The notes below the pieces were generated by a model. The model saw only the letters and a program-made list of their open reading frames with translations, did no database searches and was not told the origin of the DNA. Shown one piece after another: positions 1-8,198 of a stretch of DNA of 15,352 bases; the stretch's first letter is position 1, and each line of letters begins with the position of its first letter. The stretch spans positions 1 to 15,352 of the forward strand of contig JASHUC010000279.1 in NCBI GenBank assembly GCA_030040235.1, given 5' to 3'. The translations under genes and the position numbers were made by a program. Source of the stretch: Gammaproteobacteria bacterium (lineage in GTDB: Bacteria > Pseudomonadota > Gammaproteobacteria > Steroidobacterales > Steroidobacteraceae).

Positions 1-1
1 C

Positions 2-685
2 AACGACGCGGCGATCGTGCTCGATGATGTCGATCCGAAGGCAGTGGCACCCAAGCTGTTCTTCGCAGCCTTCGTCAACAGCGGCCAGGTGTGCATGGCC
101 ATCAAGCGCATCTATGCCCACGAGCGCATCTACGACGCTCTCTGCAACGCACTCGCCGAGGAGGCGCGCCAGGCCAAGGTCGGCAATGGGCTCGACCCGG
201 GGACCCAGCTCGGGCCCATCCAGAACGAGGTGCAGTTTCAGCGCGTCGTCGGCATCCTGCAGGAGACGCGCCAGAGCGGCGCGCGCATCCTCGCCGGCGC
301 CGAGCTGCCTGCCGGACCGGGCTTTTTCTTCCCGCCGACAATCGTCGCCGACGTAGACGAGAAGAGCCGCTTGGTACGCGAGGAACAGTTCGGTCCCATC
401 CTGCCGGTGCTCAAGTTCACAGACGTGGACGATGCCGTGCGCCGTGCGAACGACACGCGCTACGGGCTCTCGGGATCGGTCTGGAGCGGCAGCACCGAGC
501 GCGCGACCGCAATCGCCGCGCGTCTCGAGGTCGGCACGGCGTGGGTCAACCAGCATCGCGCGACCTCGGCGACCGTGCCCTTCGGCGGCGCCAAGGAATC
601 CGGAATGGGGCGCCAGTACTCGGTGCTGGGGCTGAAGTCCTACATGGAGCCGAAGGTCATCAGCGTGCTGAAGCAGGCCGTGTGA
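2..685 (+). CDS. Aldehyde dehydrogenase family protein, C-terminal part (5' end outside window)
   Basis: NAD(P)-dependent aldehyde dehydrogenase, oxidising an aldehyde to the carboxylic acid. The frame is open from base 2, where the protein reads NDAAIVLDDVD. In this family that follows the ELGG motif with the general-base Glu, so the start and most of the Rossmann domain lie left of the window. The catalytic Cys is in NSGQVC (codon 92-94). The later family motifs EEQFGP and PFGGAKESGMGR are present and intact, and the protein ends at TGA 683-685. A GTG at position 17 is in frame but is an internal Val, not a start. The family is very broad and the substrate cannot be read from the sequence. 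The gene converges on lptG across a repeat-rich gap. Family assignment is secure; substrate and gene name are not. Confidence 0.95.
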   Translation, partial: NDAAIVLDDVDPKAVAPKLFFAAFVNSGQVCMAIKRIYAHERIYDALCNALAEEARQAKVGNGLDPGTQLGPIQNEVQFQRVVGILQETRQSGARILAGAELPAGPGFFFPPTIVADVDEKSRLVREEQFGPILPVLKFTDVDDAVRRANDTRYGLSGSVWSGSTERATAIAARLEVGTAWVNQHRATSATVPFGGAKESGMGRQYSVLGLKSYMEPKVISVLKQAV

Positions 686-687
686 GT

Positions 688-736
688 CTTTCGGGAGCAT
701 GGTGAGCCTCGGCCAGGGGATGGTTCACTTTCGGGA
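688..736. repeat. Short direct repeat enclosing a hairpin
   Basis: The 9-mer CTTTCGGGA occurs at 688-696 and again at 728-736, 40 bp apart. Between the copies, GTGAGCC (702-708) can pair with GGTTCAC (722-728) through one G-U pair and a 13-nt loop. It starts just after the aldehyde dehydrogenase stop. It may be a weak 3' hairpin for that transcript, or the left part of the composite repeat at 757-867. There is no U-tract, so it is not a canonical terminator. Confidence 0.45.
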
Positions 737-756
737 CCGCCGCGCAAGACGCCGGA

Positions 757-867
757 GGCCGGGCAGATAGAGCGCTTCCGGGAGCGTCACAAACAGGGAT
801 GTTTGTGACCGCAGCCCTACAGGGATGTACTCGTGGGCGGTCCCGGCAGCGCTCTATCTGCCCGGCC
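757..867. repeat. Nested inverted repeat, probable dispersed intergenic element
   Basis: Positions 757-776 and 848-867 are a perfect 20-bp inverted repeat. After one mismatch (777 against 847) the stem continues for 6 bp (778-783 with 841-846). The interior carries a second perfect hairpin, GTCACAAAC (786-794) with GTTTGTGAC (801-809) around a 6-nt loop. The 10-mer ACAGGGATGT occurs twice (793-802 and 819-828). The element fills the gap between two convergent genes and ends 4 bp from the lptG stop. Its position and structure resemble the REP-like imperfect palindromes scattered between genes in many gammaproteobacteria; that class assignment is inference. It could act as a bidirectional 3' structure. 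No U-tract follows either arm, so classical intrinsic termination is unlikely. Confidence 0.75.
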
Positions 868-871
868 TTCG

Positions 872-1936
872 TCAGCGAGCGCGCGCGAGCAGCGCGAGCG
901 CGATTGCGGCAAGGAGCGCCGTCGGCAGCCACGCGAGCACGATCGGATTGAGGTTGAACACGATCGTGCCGCTTTCGATGAGCCGTTGCAGGAAGAAGAA
1001 ACCGAGGCCGATGAGCATGCCGATGAGCATGCGCGAGCCGGCCGCCGCCGTACGCAGCGCCCCGAGCACGAAGGGTATCGCGAGCAGCGCCGCAAACACG
1101 ATGGCAATGGTTCGAGCGATCCGTGACCAGAAGGCGAAGAGGTACGGACTCGGATCGAGCGAGTTGGCGCGGTCGTATTCGATGACGGTCCACAACGCTC
1201 GCGTTGCGAGATCCTGCGGCGAGGCGGCGGCGAGGCTCAGGAATTCGGCAGTGACGTGCGACAGCAGGGTCCGGGTGCGCGTGGAGCTTGCGGCCACGGC
1301 GTTCGAGTCGAAGGTGGACTCGCGATAGTTCGAGAGCACCCAGCGCCCATCTGCGGCGGCCCGCGCGCGTGCGGCCGTGCCGATCGCGAGCAGGCGATGA
1401 TCGGGGGAGAGCCTGAAGACCAGCATTCCACTGGACTGTTGATCGGCCGTGAGGCCCTGAACGTCCAGGATCAGATCCCCGTCGCGAACCCAGGCACCCC
1501 CGCCGCCGAAGCTCACATTGGAGAAACGCTCGAACGCCTTCTGCTGCTTGGCGGCCTGCTCGAGCGGCGGGGCGAGCACCTCACCGAGCACGACCTCGGC
1601 CGCGAGCAGGACCAGGCCCGCGATCAGCACTGAGCCTGCCAGCCGGGCGACCGACACTCCGGAGGCTCTGAGCACGATGAGCTCGCTGCCGCGCGCGAGC
1701 TGGCCGAGACCGAGGAGCGACCCGATGAGCGCCGCGATCGGCAGCAGCGCCCAGGCCTGCGCCGGCAGATTGAGCAGCGCATACCAGAACGCGCTGAGTG
1801 TGGTGTAACGCCCCTGCCCCACATCTCCTTGCTCGCCGATGAAGGTGACGAGCACTGCGATGATGAGGAGCACCGCCATGGTGAGGGCGGTTGCGAACAG
1901 CACGGAACGCAGGATGTAGCGATCGATGGTCGTCAT
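872..1936 (-). CDS. lptG: LPS export ABC transporter permease LptG
   Basis: Inner-membrane permease of the LptB2FG transporter, which extracts lipopolysaccharide from the inner membrane and passes it to LptC for transfer to the outer membrane. The protein is 354 residues, near the usual 360. Three N-terminal membrane segments (about 12-33, 60-80, 100-118) precede a beta-rich periplasmic domain (about 125-265). Three C-terminal segments follow (about 272-292, 302-320, 330-350). The stretch ELIVLRASGVS (85-95) matches the cytoplasmic coupling-helix region that contacts the LptB ATPase. The ATG at 1936 overlaps the lptF TGA as ATGA, indicating translational coupling; the frame is open further upstream, but that part lies over lptF. 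LptB, LptA and LptC are not in the window. The 3' end abuts an inverted repeat, which may protect or end the transcript. Confidence 0.97.
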   Translation of the reverse strand: MTTIDRYILRSVLFATALTMAVLLIIAVLVTFIGEQGDVGQGRYTTLSAFWYALLNLPAQAWALLPIAALIGSLLGLGQLARGSELIVLRASGVSVARLAGSVLIAGLVLLAAEVVLGEVLAPPLEQAAKQQKAFERFSNVSFGGGGAWVRDGDLILDVQGLTADQQSSGMLVFRLSPDHRLLAIGTAARARAAADGRWVLSNYRESTFDSNAVAASSTRTRTLLSHVTAEFLSLAAASPQDLATRALWTVIEYDRANSLDPSPYLFAFWSRIARTIAIVFAALLAIPFVLGALRTAAAGSRMLIGMLIGLGFFFLQRLIESGTIVFNLNPIVLAWLPTALLAAIALALLARAR

Positions 1937-3054
1937 GTGGCGTCGGTCAGCTCCGGGACCTGCGCGACTCGCGAATCGCGATGCCTGAGCCGCGCGATCC
2001 ATCGCGGGGCGCTCACGACGAGCAGCACCGCGGCGATCACCGCCGCATGCGTCCACCACAGGCCGAACGAGGCGCGCACCGTGCCGTGCTCGATCCAGCT
2101 TCTCCCGAGTGCGATGAGATTCGAATAGACGAGATACACGATGGCCGCGAGCCACACCCGCGCGTAGCGGCCCTGGCGCGGATTGAGGCGACTCAAGGGC
2201 ACAGCGATGAGCGTCAGTACCACGCCCATCACGGGCAGCGCGAGCCGCCACTGCAGCTCCGCCTGGCGCGCCCGATCGGGCGAGCCGACGAGCTCGCGCG
2301 TGGGCGTTGCATCGAGATCGGAGACCGCAATCACCGGCGGGGGCATCTGCACGGGCAGAACGTGCTCGGCGAATCGCATGATTCTGAACTGCGCGCTGCC
2401 GGGCACGCCCTCGATGCGCTCACCATCGTAGAGCGTGATGGTGAGCGAGCGCCCATCGGCCGAGATCGCGTGCCGCGCCCGCGCGGCGACGGCGACCTGC
2501 AGATATGCACCGCGTCCGCGCTCCACGAACACGTTGGTGAGCGTTCCATCGGGATTCTCACCCTCGGCGTACACCACCGTCGAGCCGCTGCCGAAAGTGC
2601 GGAAGCGTCCCGGGGCAACGGCCGCGAACTGACCCGCGCGCAGCGCGATGCTGCGCAAGTCCAGTACCCGCAGCATCGCCTGCGGGGCCACATCGAGCGA
2701 AAGCCCTGCGAGCAGCGCCGTGATCACCACGGCGAGGATGCTCACCGGGAGGTAGATCCGTGAGGGGCCGGCCCCGCACGCGATGAGCGCGGTCATCTCA
2801 CTGTCGTGGTACAGCCTGCCGAAAGCGAGAACGATGCCGAGCAGCAATCCGACCGGGACGAGGATATTGAGGTTGTGCACGGCCCCGAGCCCGATGAGCT
2901 CGAGGACCATGCTGTGGGGATACTGGTTGTCGGCAGCGCGGGACAGCACGCGCGCCACCTCGTTCGTGACCAGAATCACGAGCAGCACGCCCGTCACGCC
3001 GAGCCAGCTCGTGATGATTTCTCTCAAAATGTAACGTTCGAGTATCCGCCCCAA
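1933..3054 (-). CDS. lptF: LPS export ABC transporter permease LptF
   Basis: Partner permease of LptG in the LptB2FG lipopolysaccharide exporter. The protein is 373 residues, close to family length. It starts LGRILERYILREI, the usual short cytoplasmic tail before membrane segment 1 (about 14-32). Segments 2 and 3 are near 52-80 and 100-120, a periplasmic beta domain follows, and three C-terminal segments end the protein. SEMTALIACGAGPSRIY (85-101) is the coupling-helix region. The start is TTG at 3054. An in-frame TGA lies 12 codons upstream (3091-3093) with no ATG, GTG or TTG between, and the next internal Met would remove segment 1. The ribosome site is weak (GGTGG four bases before TTG). 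lptF is transcribed away from pepA and overlaps lptG by 4 bp, the standard gammaproteobacterial arrangement. Confidence 0.96.
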   Translation of the reverse strand: MGRILERYILREIITSWLGVTGVLLVILVTNEVARVLSRAADNQYPHSMVLELIGLGAVHNLNILVPVGLLLGIVLAFGRLYHDSEMTALIACGAGPSRIYLPVSILAVVITALLAGLSLDVAPQAMLRVLDLRSIALRAGQFAAVAPGRFRTFGSGSTVVYAEGENPDGTLTNVFVERGRGAYLQVAVAARARHAISADGRSLTITLYDGERIEGVPGSAQFRIMRFAEHVLPVQMPPPVIAVSDLDATPTRELVGSPDRARQAELQWRLALPVMGVVLTLIAVPLSRLNPRQGRYARVWLAAIVYLVYSNLIALGRSWIEHGTVRASFGLWWTHAAVIAAVLLVVSAPRWIARLRHRDSRVAQVPELTDAT

Positions 3055-3137
3055 AGCGCCACCGGGTCGAATTCGGTTAGACTTCCGCGCTCAAGACCTC
3101 TCGAGGCCTTGCGATTCCGCACGAATGACACGAACGC

Positions 3138-3142
3138 AGGAG
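3138..3142 (+). promoter_or_regulatory. Shine-Dalgarno AGGAG before an upstream in-frame pepA ATG
   Basis: AGGAG sits four bases before ATG 3147, which is in frame with pepA and would add 39 residues. The spacing is workable, so initiation here cannot be excluded. The added residues (Arg-, Ala- and Ser-rich, beginning MERGRYVKSV) have no counterpart in E. coli PepA as I know it, so I prefer the downstream start at 3264. Confidence 0.35.
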
Positions 3143-3252
3143 CGGGATGGAGCGCGGACGGTACGTTAAATCAGTCCGTTCCGCGCTACAACAGCCACCC
3201 GGGGAAAGCGCAGCCGCAAGGCCGATCTACTTCGGCCGCGTGCGAGGCACAC

Positions 3253-3258
3253 GAGGAG
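3253..3258 (+). promoter_or_regulatory. pepA ribosome binding site
   Basis: GAGGAG ends five bases before ATG 3264. It is one of the clearest Shine-Dalgarno sites in the window and supports this start, which gives a 500-residue protein beginning MELEVWSKG, collinear with known PepA. Confidence 0.8.
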
Positions 3259-3263
3259 CATCG

Positions 3264-4766
3264 ATGGAACTTGAAGTCTGGTCGAAAGGGCTCGCGCAGC
3301 TGCCCGTCGAGTGCGTGGTGGCCGGGGTATTTGACGACCCGGCGCTCGCGCCTGAGGCGCGCACGCTCGATGCCGCCGCCGGAGGCAGGCTCAAGGCGCT
3401 CATCGAGCGTGGCGATTTCAGCGGCCGGAGCGGCGAGACGCTCCTCCTGACCGACCTCTCCGGGATCGCGGCCGGGCGAGTGCTCCTCGTCGGGCTCGGT
3501 GCGGCCAAGAGCTTCAATCGCAAGGCCTGGCGGCGCGCATCAAGCGCAGCCGTTGCGGCGCTCGCCCGCACCCGCGTGCGCAGCGCCGGCCTCGGGATCG
3601 AGCGCCCCCCGGCGCGGCAGCTCGATGACTATTACTTTGCCCGCTCGATCGCGGAGATCGCCGGCGGAACGCTCTACCGCATCAACGACCTCAAAACCGG
3701 GAAGAAGCCCCCCGCCCCCGCGCTCGAGCGCATCGTCGCGGGCCCGGTCCGCGGGGCGGGACTCGCCGCCGCGCGGCGCGGCTTGCAGCACGGCGCCGCC
3801 CTGGCTCGCGCGATGAGCGTGCAGCGCGACCTGGCGAATCTGCCGGCGAACGTCTGCACCCCCGAGTACCTCGCCGGGCAGGCGCGCTCGATCGGAAAGC
3901 GCTATTCGGCGGTGCGCGTGCAGGTGCTCGATGAACCCGCCATCCGGCGGTTGAAGATGGGGTGCTTCCTCGCCGTGGCCCAGGGCAGCGAGCAACCGCC
4001 GCGCTTCATCGTGCTCGAGTACCGGGGCGGCAAGTCCGCCCGGCCGCCGATCGTGCTCGTCGGAAAAGGCATCACCTTCGATACGGGAGGCATATCGCTC
4101 AAGCAGGCTCCCTCGATGGACGAGATGAAGTTCGACATGAGCGGTGCCGCCGCGGTGCTCGCGGCCATCACCTTCGCGGCGGAGGCCCGCCTTCCCCTCC
4201 GGGTGGTCGGACTCGTCGCCGCCTGCGAGAACATGCCGAGCGGGCGGGCGACGAAGCCGGGGGACATCGTGACGAGCGCCTCCGGTCAGACGGTCGAGAT
4301 CCTCAACACCGATGCCGAAGGGCGGCTGATTCTGAGCGATGCGCTGCACTACGCGCGCCGCTTCGAGCCCGCAGCGGTGATCGACATGGCGACGCTCACC
4401 GGTGCGTGCGTCGTCGCGCTCGGCGCGCATCACTCCGGACTGGTATCCACCGACGAGGCACTCGCCCGCGAGCTGGTCGCGGCCGGGCTGCGCGCGGACG
4501 ACCGCGCCTGGCAGCTGCCGCTCACCGAGGAGTACGCCGAACAGCTCAAAAGCAACTTCGCCGATTTCGCGAACGTCGGCGGCCGCGAGGGCGGGGCCAT
4601 CACCGCGGCGGCATTCCTCTCGAAGTTCACGCAAGGGATGAGCTGGGCGCACCTGGATATCGCGGGCACGGCGTACCTGGGCGGTGCACAGAAAGGCAGC
4701 ACCGGCCGTCCGACGCCGCTGGTGACCGACTTCCTCGTCCACCGTGCGGGCCTGCGCTCCGCGTAG
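3264..4766 (+). CDS. pepA: Cytosol (leucyl) aminopeptidase PepA, M17 family
   Basis: Cytosolic two-metal aminopeptidase that removes N-terminal residues from peptides. In E. coli PepA is hexameric and also binds DNA (Xer recombination at cer, carAB control). The protein is 500 residues against 503 in E. coli. All expected active-site residues are visible at an offset of -2 from the E. coli numbering. Metal ligands are K268, D273, D291, D350 and E352; catalytic residues are K280 and R354. The M17 signature NTDAEGRL is at 348-355. Residues 1-165 form the variable N-terminal domain and the rest is the catalytic domain. The start is set by GAGGAG five bases upstream; an in-frame ATG at 3147 with its own AGGAG is a possible longer form. 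holC follows after 9 bp, so the two are probably co-transcribed, as in other gammaproteobacteria. Confidence 0.98.
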   Translation: MELEVWSKGLAQLPVECVVAGVFDDPALAPEARTLDAAAGGRLKALIERGDFSGRSGETLLLTDLSGIAAGRVLLVGLGAAKSFNRKAWRRASSAAVAALARTRVRSAGLGIERPPARQLDDYYFARSIAEIAGGTLYRINDLKTGKKPPAPALERIVAGPVRGAGLAAARRGLQHGAALARAMSVQRDLANLPANVCTPEYLAGQARSIGKRYSAVRVQVLDEPAIRRLKMGCFLAVAQGSEQPPRFIVLEYRGGKSARPPIVLVGKGITFDTGGISLKQAPSMDEMKFDMSGAAAVLAAITFAAEARLPLRVVGLVAACENMPSGRATKPGDIVTSASGQTVEILNTDAEGRLILSDALHYARRFEPAAVIDMATLTGACVVALGAHHSGLVSTDEALARELVAAGLRADDRAWQLPLTEEYAEQLKSNFADFANVGGREGGAITAAAFLSKFTQGMSWAHLDIAGTAYLGGAQKGSTGRPTPLVTDFLVHRAGLRSA

Positions 4767-4775
4767 CCGCGCCTC

Positions 4776-5225
4776 ATGGCCTCCGCGGCGCCGGCTGTCA
4801 CGTTCTACGTGCTCGATGAGCCCTCGAGCACGGCACGGCTGCGGCTCGCCTGCCGGCTCACCGAGAAGGCCTTCCGGGCCGGAAACCACGTGCTCATCTG
4901 GCACACCGATGCCGCCGAGCTTGCCGCGCTCGATGAGCTGCTGTGGACCTTCGGGGACGATCGCACCTTCCTTCCACACGACCGCGTGAGTCCCGGAGCC
5001 GTGTGCGAGGCTCCGGTGCTGCTCACGACGACCACCGCCCCAGAGAGCGGCATCGACGTGCTGATCAACCTCGCGGCCGAGGTGCCGGAGCTCGCGCCGC
5101 GCGCCGCACGGATCCTGGAGATCATCGACGGGGACGGCGCGCGCCGGGAAGCCGGACGCTCGCGCTTCAAGTCCTATCGCGAGCGCGGATGGCAGCCCGT
5201 CTCTCATAGCATTCGCTCGGTGTAG
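4776..5225 (+). CDS. holC: DNA polymerase III chi subunit HolC
   Basis: Chi is an accessory subunit of the DNA polymerase III clamp-loader complex. It pairs with psi (HolD) and contacts single-strand binding protein to help the replisome on the lagging strand. The protein is 149 residues against 147 in E. coli. Recognisable features are the start TFYVLDE, the [17 protein letters not shown] helix-strand region, DELLWTF, and the C-terminal [11 protein letters not shown], where chi proteins carry a conserved (F/Y)R..GW-type ending. The ATG at 4776 is 9 bp after the pepA stop and has no good Shine-Dalgarno, so translation may depend on coupling with pepA. The pepA-holC-valS order is characteristic of gammaproteobacteria. 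A holD gene is not in the window. Confidence 0.95.
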   Translation: MASAAPAVTFYVLDEPSSTARLRLACRLTEKAFRAGNHVLIWHTDAAELAALDELLWTFGDDRTFLPHDRVSPGAVCEAPVLLTTTTAPESGIDVLINLAAEVPELAPRAARILEIIDGDGARREAGRSRFKSYRERGWQPVSHSIRSV

Positions 5226-5226
5226 C

Positions 5227-5277
5227 CGCATACCGCGCCGGGTCGCATACCGCGCCGGGTCGCATTCCGCGCAGGTT
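5227..5277. repeat. Three tandem 17-bp repeats between holC and valS
   Basis: Three head-to-tail 17-bp units begin 1 bp after the holC stop. Units 5227-5243 and 5244-5260 are identical (CGCATACCGCGCCGGGT). Unit 5261-5277 differs at three positions. The period is not a multiple of three. The array ends 46 bp before the valS TATAAT box. It may be a polymorphic repeat or tandem binding sites; nothing in the sequence decides. Confidence 0.8.
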
Positions 5278-5323
5278 GTGTCGCGCGCAGGGTCGTGAGC
5301 GCCATCGGCCGGGCGGCGCCCGG

Positions 5324-5329
5324 TATAAT
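5324..5329 (+). promoter_or_regulatory. Putative valS promoter, -10 box
   Basis: A perfect TATAAT lies in otherwise GC-rich DNA 27 bp before the valS ATG. No good -35 is seen at 16-18 bp spacing (the 17-bp position 5301-5306 reads GCCATC), and the extended -10 TG is absent (CGG precedes the box). A start near 5336 would give a leader of only about 20 nt. The promoter would let valS and downstream genes be expressed independently of pepA-holC. Confidence 0.6.
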
Positions 5330-5356
5330 TTGCTCCCCTGCCGACGGTTCCTGAGG

Positions 5357-8173
5357 ATGGACAAGGTCTACGCCCCGCACGAGATCGAGCGGCGCATCTA
5401 CGAGCGCTGGGAATCGCACGGCTGGTTCGCGCCACGCGGCCGGGGCACCCCCTTCTGCATCATGATCCCGCCGCCGAACGTGACGGGCACGCTGCACATG
5501 GGGCACGCATTCAATCACACGTTGATGGATGCGCTCACCCGCTATCACCGCATGCGCGGCGACGACACGCTCTGGCAGCCCGGAACCGACCACGCAGGCA
5601 TCGCCACCCAGATGGTCGTCGAGCGGCAGCTCGAGGCGCAGGGAATCAAGCGCGCCGAGCTCGGGCGCGCGGCCTTCCTCGAGCGCGTCTGGACGTGGAA
5701 AGAACAGTCGGGCGGCATCATGGCGGGGCAGATGCGCCGGCTGGGCGATTCGGTGGACTGGTCGCGCGAACGCTTCACCATGGATGCAGGACTTTCGCGC
5801 GCCGTCATCGAGGTTTTCGTACGCCTCCACGAGGCCGGCCTCATCTACCGCGGCAAGCGCCTCGTCAACTGGGACCCGGTGCTGCTCACCGCGCTCTCCG
5901 ATCTCGAAGTGCAGAGCGAGGAAGAGAACGGCCAGCTGTGGCATCTGCGCTACCCGCTCGAGGATGGCTCGGGGCACGTCGTGCTCGCCACGACCCGCCC
6001 CGAAACGATGCTCGGGGACACGGCAGTCGCGGTGAATCCCGAGGACGAGCGCTACCGGGGACTCGTCGGCCGCAGCGTGCGGCTGCCGCTCGCGGAGCGC
6101 TCCATTCCGATCATCGCCGATGCCTACGTCGATCCCGAGTTCGGATCCGGGTGCGTGAAGATCACTCCGGCTCACGACTTCAACGACTACGAGGTGGGTC
6201 TCCGTCACGGACTTGCACTCATCAACATCTTCACACCGCGTGCCACGCTCGATGAGAACGTGCCCGAACGCTTTCGCGGCCTCGAGCGCTTCGAGGCGCG
6301 CGCACGCGTCGTCGCGGAGCTCGAGGCGGCGGGATTTCTCGAGCGCGTCGAGCCGCACAGGCTCAGCGTGCCGCGTGGCGATCGCAGCGGCGCCGTGCTC
6401 GAGCCCTATCTCACCGATCAGTGGTACGTGAAGATCGCGCCGCTCGCCGCGCCCGCCCTCGCCGCCGTGGAGGAGGGCCGCACGCGCTTCGTCCCGGAGA
6501 ACTGGGCGAAGACCTACTTCGAGTGGATGCGCAACATCAAGGACTGGTGCATCAGCCGTCAGCTCTGGTGGGGACATCGCATTCCGGCCTGGTACGCCCC
6601 CGACGGCACGATCTACGTCGGCCGCAGTGAGGCGGAGGTCCGCAGCAAGCACCGCATTCCCGCGGGACTCGCGCTGCATCAGGACGAGGACGTGCTCGAT
6701 ACCTGGTTCTCCTCGGCGCTGTGGCCATTCTCGACCCTCGGCTGGCCCGAGAAGACGCCGGAGCTCGCGAGGTTCTATCCGACGACGGTCCTGCTCACCG
6801 GCTTCGACATCATCTTCTTCTGGGTGGCGCGGATGATGATGATGGGCCTCAGGTTCATGGGAGATGTGCCCTTCAAGGCCGTATACGTCCACGGACTCAT
6901 CCGCGACGAGCAGGGCGAGAAGATGTCCAAGTCGAAGGGCAACGCGATCGATCCGCTCGATATCGTGGACGGCATCGACCTCGAGGGGCTCATCGCCAAG
7001 CGCACGAGCGGCCTGATGCAGCCGCAGCACGCACCGGCGATCGAGCGGGCGACCCGTAAGCAGTACCCGAAGGGCATCCCGGCCCACGGAACCGATGCGC
7101 TGCGCTTCACATTCGCCGCGCTCGCTGCCCCCACACGCGACATCCGCTTCGATCTCGCGCGGGTCGCAGGCTATCGTGACTTCTGCAACAAGCTGTGGAA
7201 CGCGGCGCGCTTCGTCACGCTCGCCGTCGGCGATGCCGGGGCGCTCGACGGACCCGAGCCCGGTTCGGGCGCGGAGTCCCACGCGCTCAGCGTGGCGCAC
7301 CGCTGGATCCGGTCGCGCTTCGGGCGTGCGCTCGCTGCGGTCGAGGCCGCATTCGAGGCCTACCGCTTCGATTACGTGGCCGCCGCGCTCTACGAGTTCA
7401 CCTGGTACGAGTTCTGCGATTGGTACCTCGAGCTTGCCAAATGCGTGCTGCAGTCCGACAGCGCCTCCGCGGCCGCCAAGCAGCTCACGCGGCGCGAGCT
7501 CGTCGCGCTGCTCGAGGCCCTGCAGCGCGCCCTCCACCCGCTCATGCCCTTCATCACCGAGGAGATCTGGCAGCGGGCTGCGCCGCTTGCGGGCCGAAGC
7601 GGTCCGACCGTCATGCTGCAGGAGTATCCGCGCCGCCGGGACTTTCCGCTCGACGAGAATGCCGAGGCCGAGATCGCCTGGATTCAGGGGCTCGTGCGCG
7701 CGGCGCGTCAGATCCGCGGCGAGATGAACATCAATCCGGCACGGCGCATTCCGCTGCGGCTTCAGGGCGCATCCGCTCACGATCGAGCCTCGCTCGAGCG
7801 TCATCGCGCGACCCTCGAGCGCCTGGCGGTCGCCGATTCCGTGACGATCCTGGAGCCCGGCGAGCCCGCGCCGCCGGCCGCAACGGTGATCGTCGGTGAG
7901 CTCACGGTGCTCGTGCCGATGGAGGGACTGATCGATGCGGCCGCCGAGGCCGAACGGCTGGGCAAGCGGCTCGCACGAGCGAGAGAGGACCTCGCCAAGA
8001 CGCGCGCCAAACTCTCCGACGAGAGCTTCGTGAGCCATGCTCCGAGCGCCGTCGTGGCGGGTGAGCGCGAGCGTGCGACCGAGCTCGAGCACGCCGTCAC
8101 GCGACTTCAGGGCCAGCTCGAGCGCGTGCGGGCGCTGCTCCCTCCGCGGGACCGCCCTCGGGACCGCACCTGA
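5357..8173 (+). CDS. valS: Valyl-tRNA synthetase
   Basis: Class I synthetase that activates valine with ATP and charges tRNA-Val; its CP1 domain hydrolyses mischarged Thr-tRNA-Val. The protein is 938 residues against 951 in E. coli. The HIGH-type motif is HMGH (47-50) after PPPNVTGTL. The editing domain carries TTRPE (212-216) and [17 protein letters not shown] is at 522-526, followed by the anticodon-binding domain. The last 70 residues or so form the Ala/Glu/Arg-rich coiled-coil arm typical of ValRS. The ATG at 5357 starts [13 protein letters not shown], matching the family start; the next Met is past the beginning of the catalytic domain. The purine run GAGG touches the ATG with no spacing, so initiation may be weak or use a near-leaderless mode. 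A TATAAT box precedes it; moxR follows after 25 bp. Confidence 0.99.
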   Translation: MDKVYAPHEIERRIYERWESHGWFAPRGRGTPFCIMIPPPNVTGTLHMGHAFNHTLMDALTRYHRMRGDDTLWQPGTDHAGIATQMVVERQLEAQGIKRAELGRAAFLERVWTWKEQSGGIMAGQMRRLGDSVDWSRERFTMDAGLSRAVIEVFVRLHEAGLIYRGKRLVNWDPVLLTALSDLEVQSEEENGQLWHLRYPLEDGSGHVVLATTRPETMLGDTAVAVNPEDERYRGLVGRSVRLPLAERSIPIIADAYVDPEFGSGCVKITPAHDFNDYEVGLRHGLALINIFTPRATLDENVPERFRGLERFEARARVVAELEAAGFLERVEPHRLSVPRGDRSGAVLEPYLTDQWYVKIAPLAAPALAAVEEGRTRFVPENWAKTYFEWMRNIKDWCISRQLWWGHRIPAWYAPDGTIYVGRSEAEVRSKHRIPAGLALHQDEDVLDTWFSSALWPFSTLGWPEKTPELARFYPTTVLLTGFDIIFFWVARMMMMGLRFMGDVPFKAVYVHGLIRDEQGEKMSKSKGNAIDPLDIVDGIDLEGLIAKRTSGLMQPQHAPAIERATRKQYPKGIPAHGTDALRFTFAALAAPTRDIRFDLARVAGYRDFCNKLWNAARFVTLAVGDAGALDGPEPGSGAESHALSVAHRWIRSRFGRALAAVEAAFEAYRFDYVAAALYEFTWYEFCDWYLELAKCVLQSDSASAAAKQLTRRELVALLEALQRALHPLMPFITEEIWQRAAPLAGRSGPTVMLQEYPRRRDFPLDENAEAEIAWIQGLVRAARQIRGEMNINPARRIPLRLQGASAHDRASLERHRATLERLAVADSVTILEPGEPAPPAATVIVGELTVLVPMEGLIDAAAEAERLGKRLARAREDLAKTRAKLSDESFVSHAPSAVVAGERERATELEHAVTRLQGQLERVRALLPPRDRPRDRT

Positions 8174-8198
8174 GGCGCCCGATGCTCGAGCCTCTTTC

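Larger units (their letters stand above)
3055..3263. promoter_or_regulatory. Divergent lptF / pepA control region
   Basis: This gap of about 209 bp separates divergent lptF and pepA and must hold promoters for both. I see no convincing -35/-10 pair for either. TTAGAC at 3076-3081 (+) is a possible -10 element without a recognisable -35. A perfect 6-bp hairpin (GGCCGA 3220-3225 with TCGGCC 3232-3237, 6-nt loop) lies 15 bp before the pepA ribosome site. The right half (3147-3263) is open in the pepA frame and could encode an N-terminal extension. Confidence 0.5.

Noticed and set aside
757..867. Classical rho-independent terminator for both convergent genes
   Set aside because: The stem is very long with a 57-nt branched interior and no U-tract follows either arm, so I list it as a repeat.
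1891..2763. A 290-codon plus-strand open frame opposite lptF
   Set aside because: Antisense shadow with His/Arg-rich composition; lptF has the correct topology and length.
5227..5277. CRISPR-like array
   Set aside because: The units are head to tail with no spacers and are only 17 bp long; this is a plain tandem repeat.
3540..5435. A 631-codon open frame antisense to pepA and holC
   Set aside because: It spans two well-supported genes on the other strand, has biased composition and shows no motif.
8172..8197. Possible intrinsic terminator after valS (GAGGC...GCCTCTTT)
   Set aside because: The stem is only 5 bp with a 13-nt loop and three Ts, too weak to call, and it lies inside a 25-bp gap before moxR.
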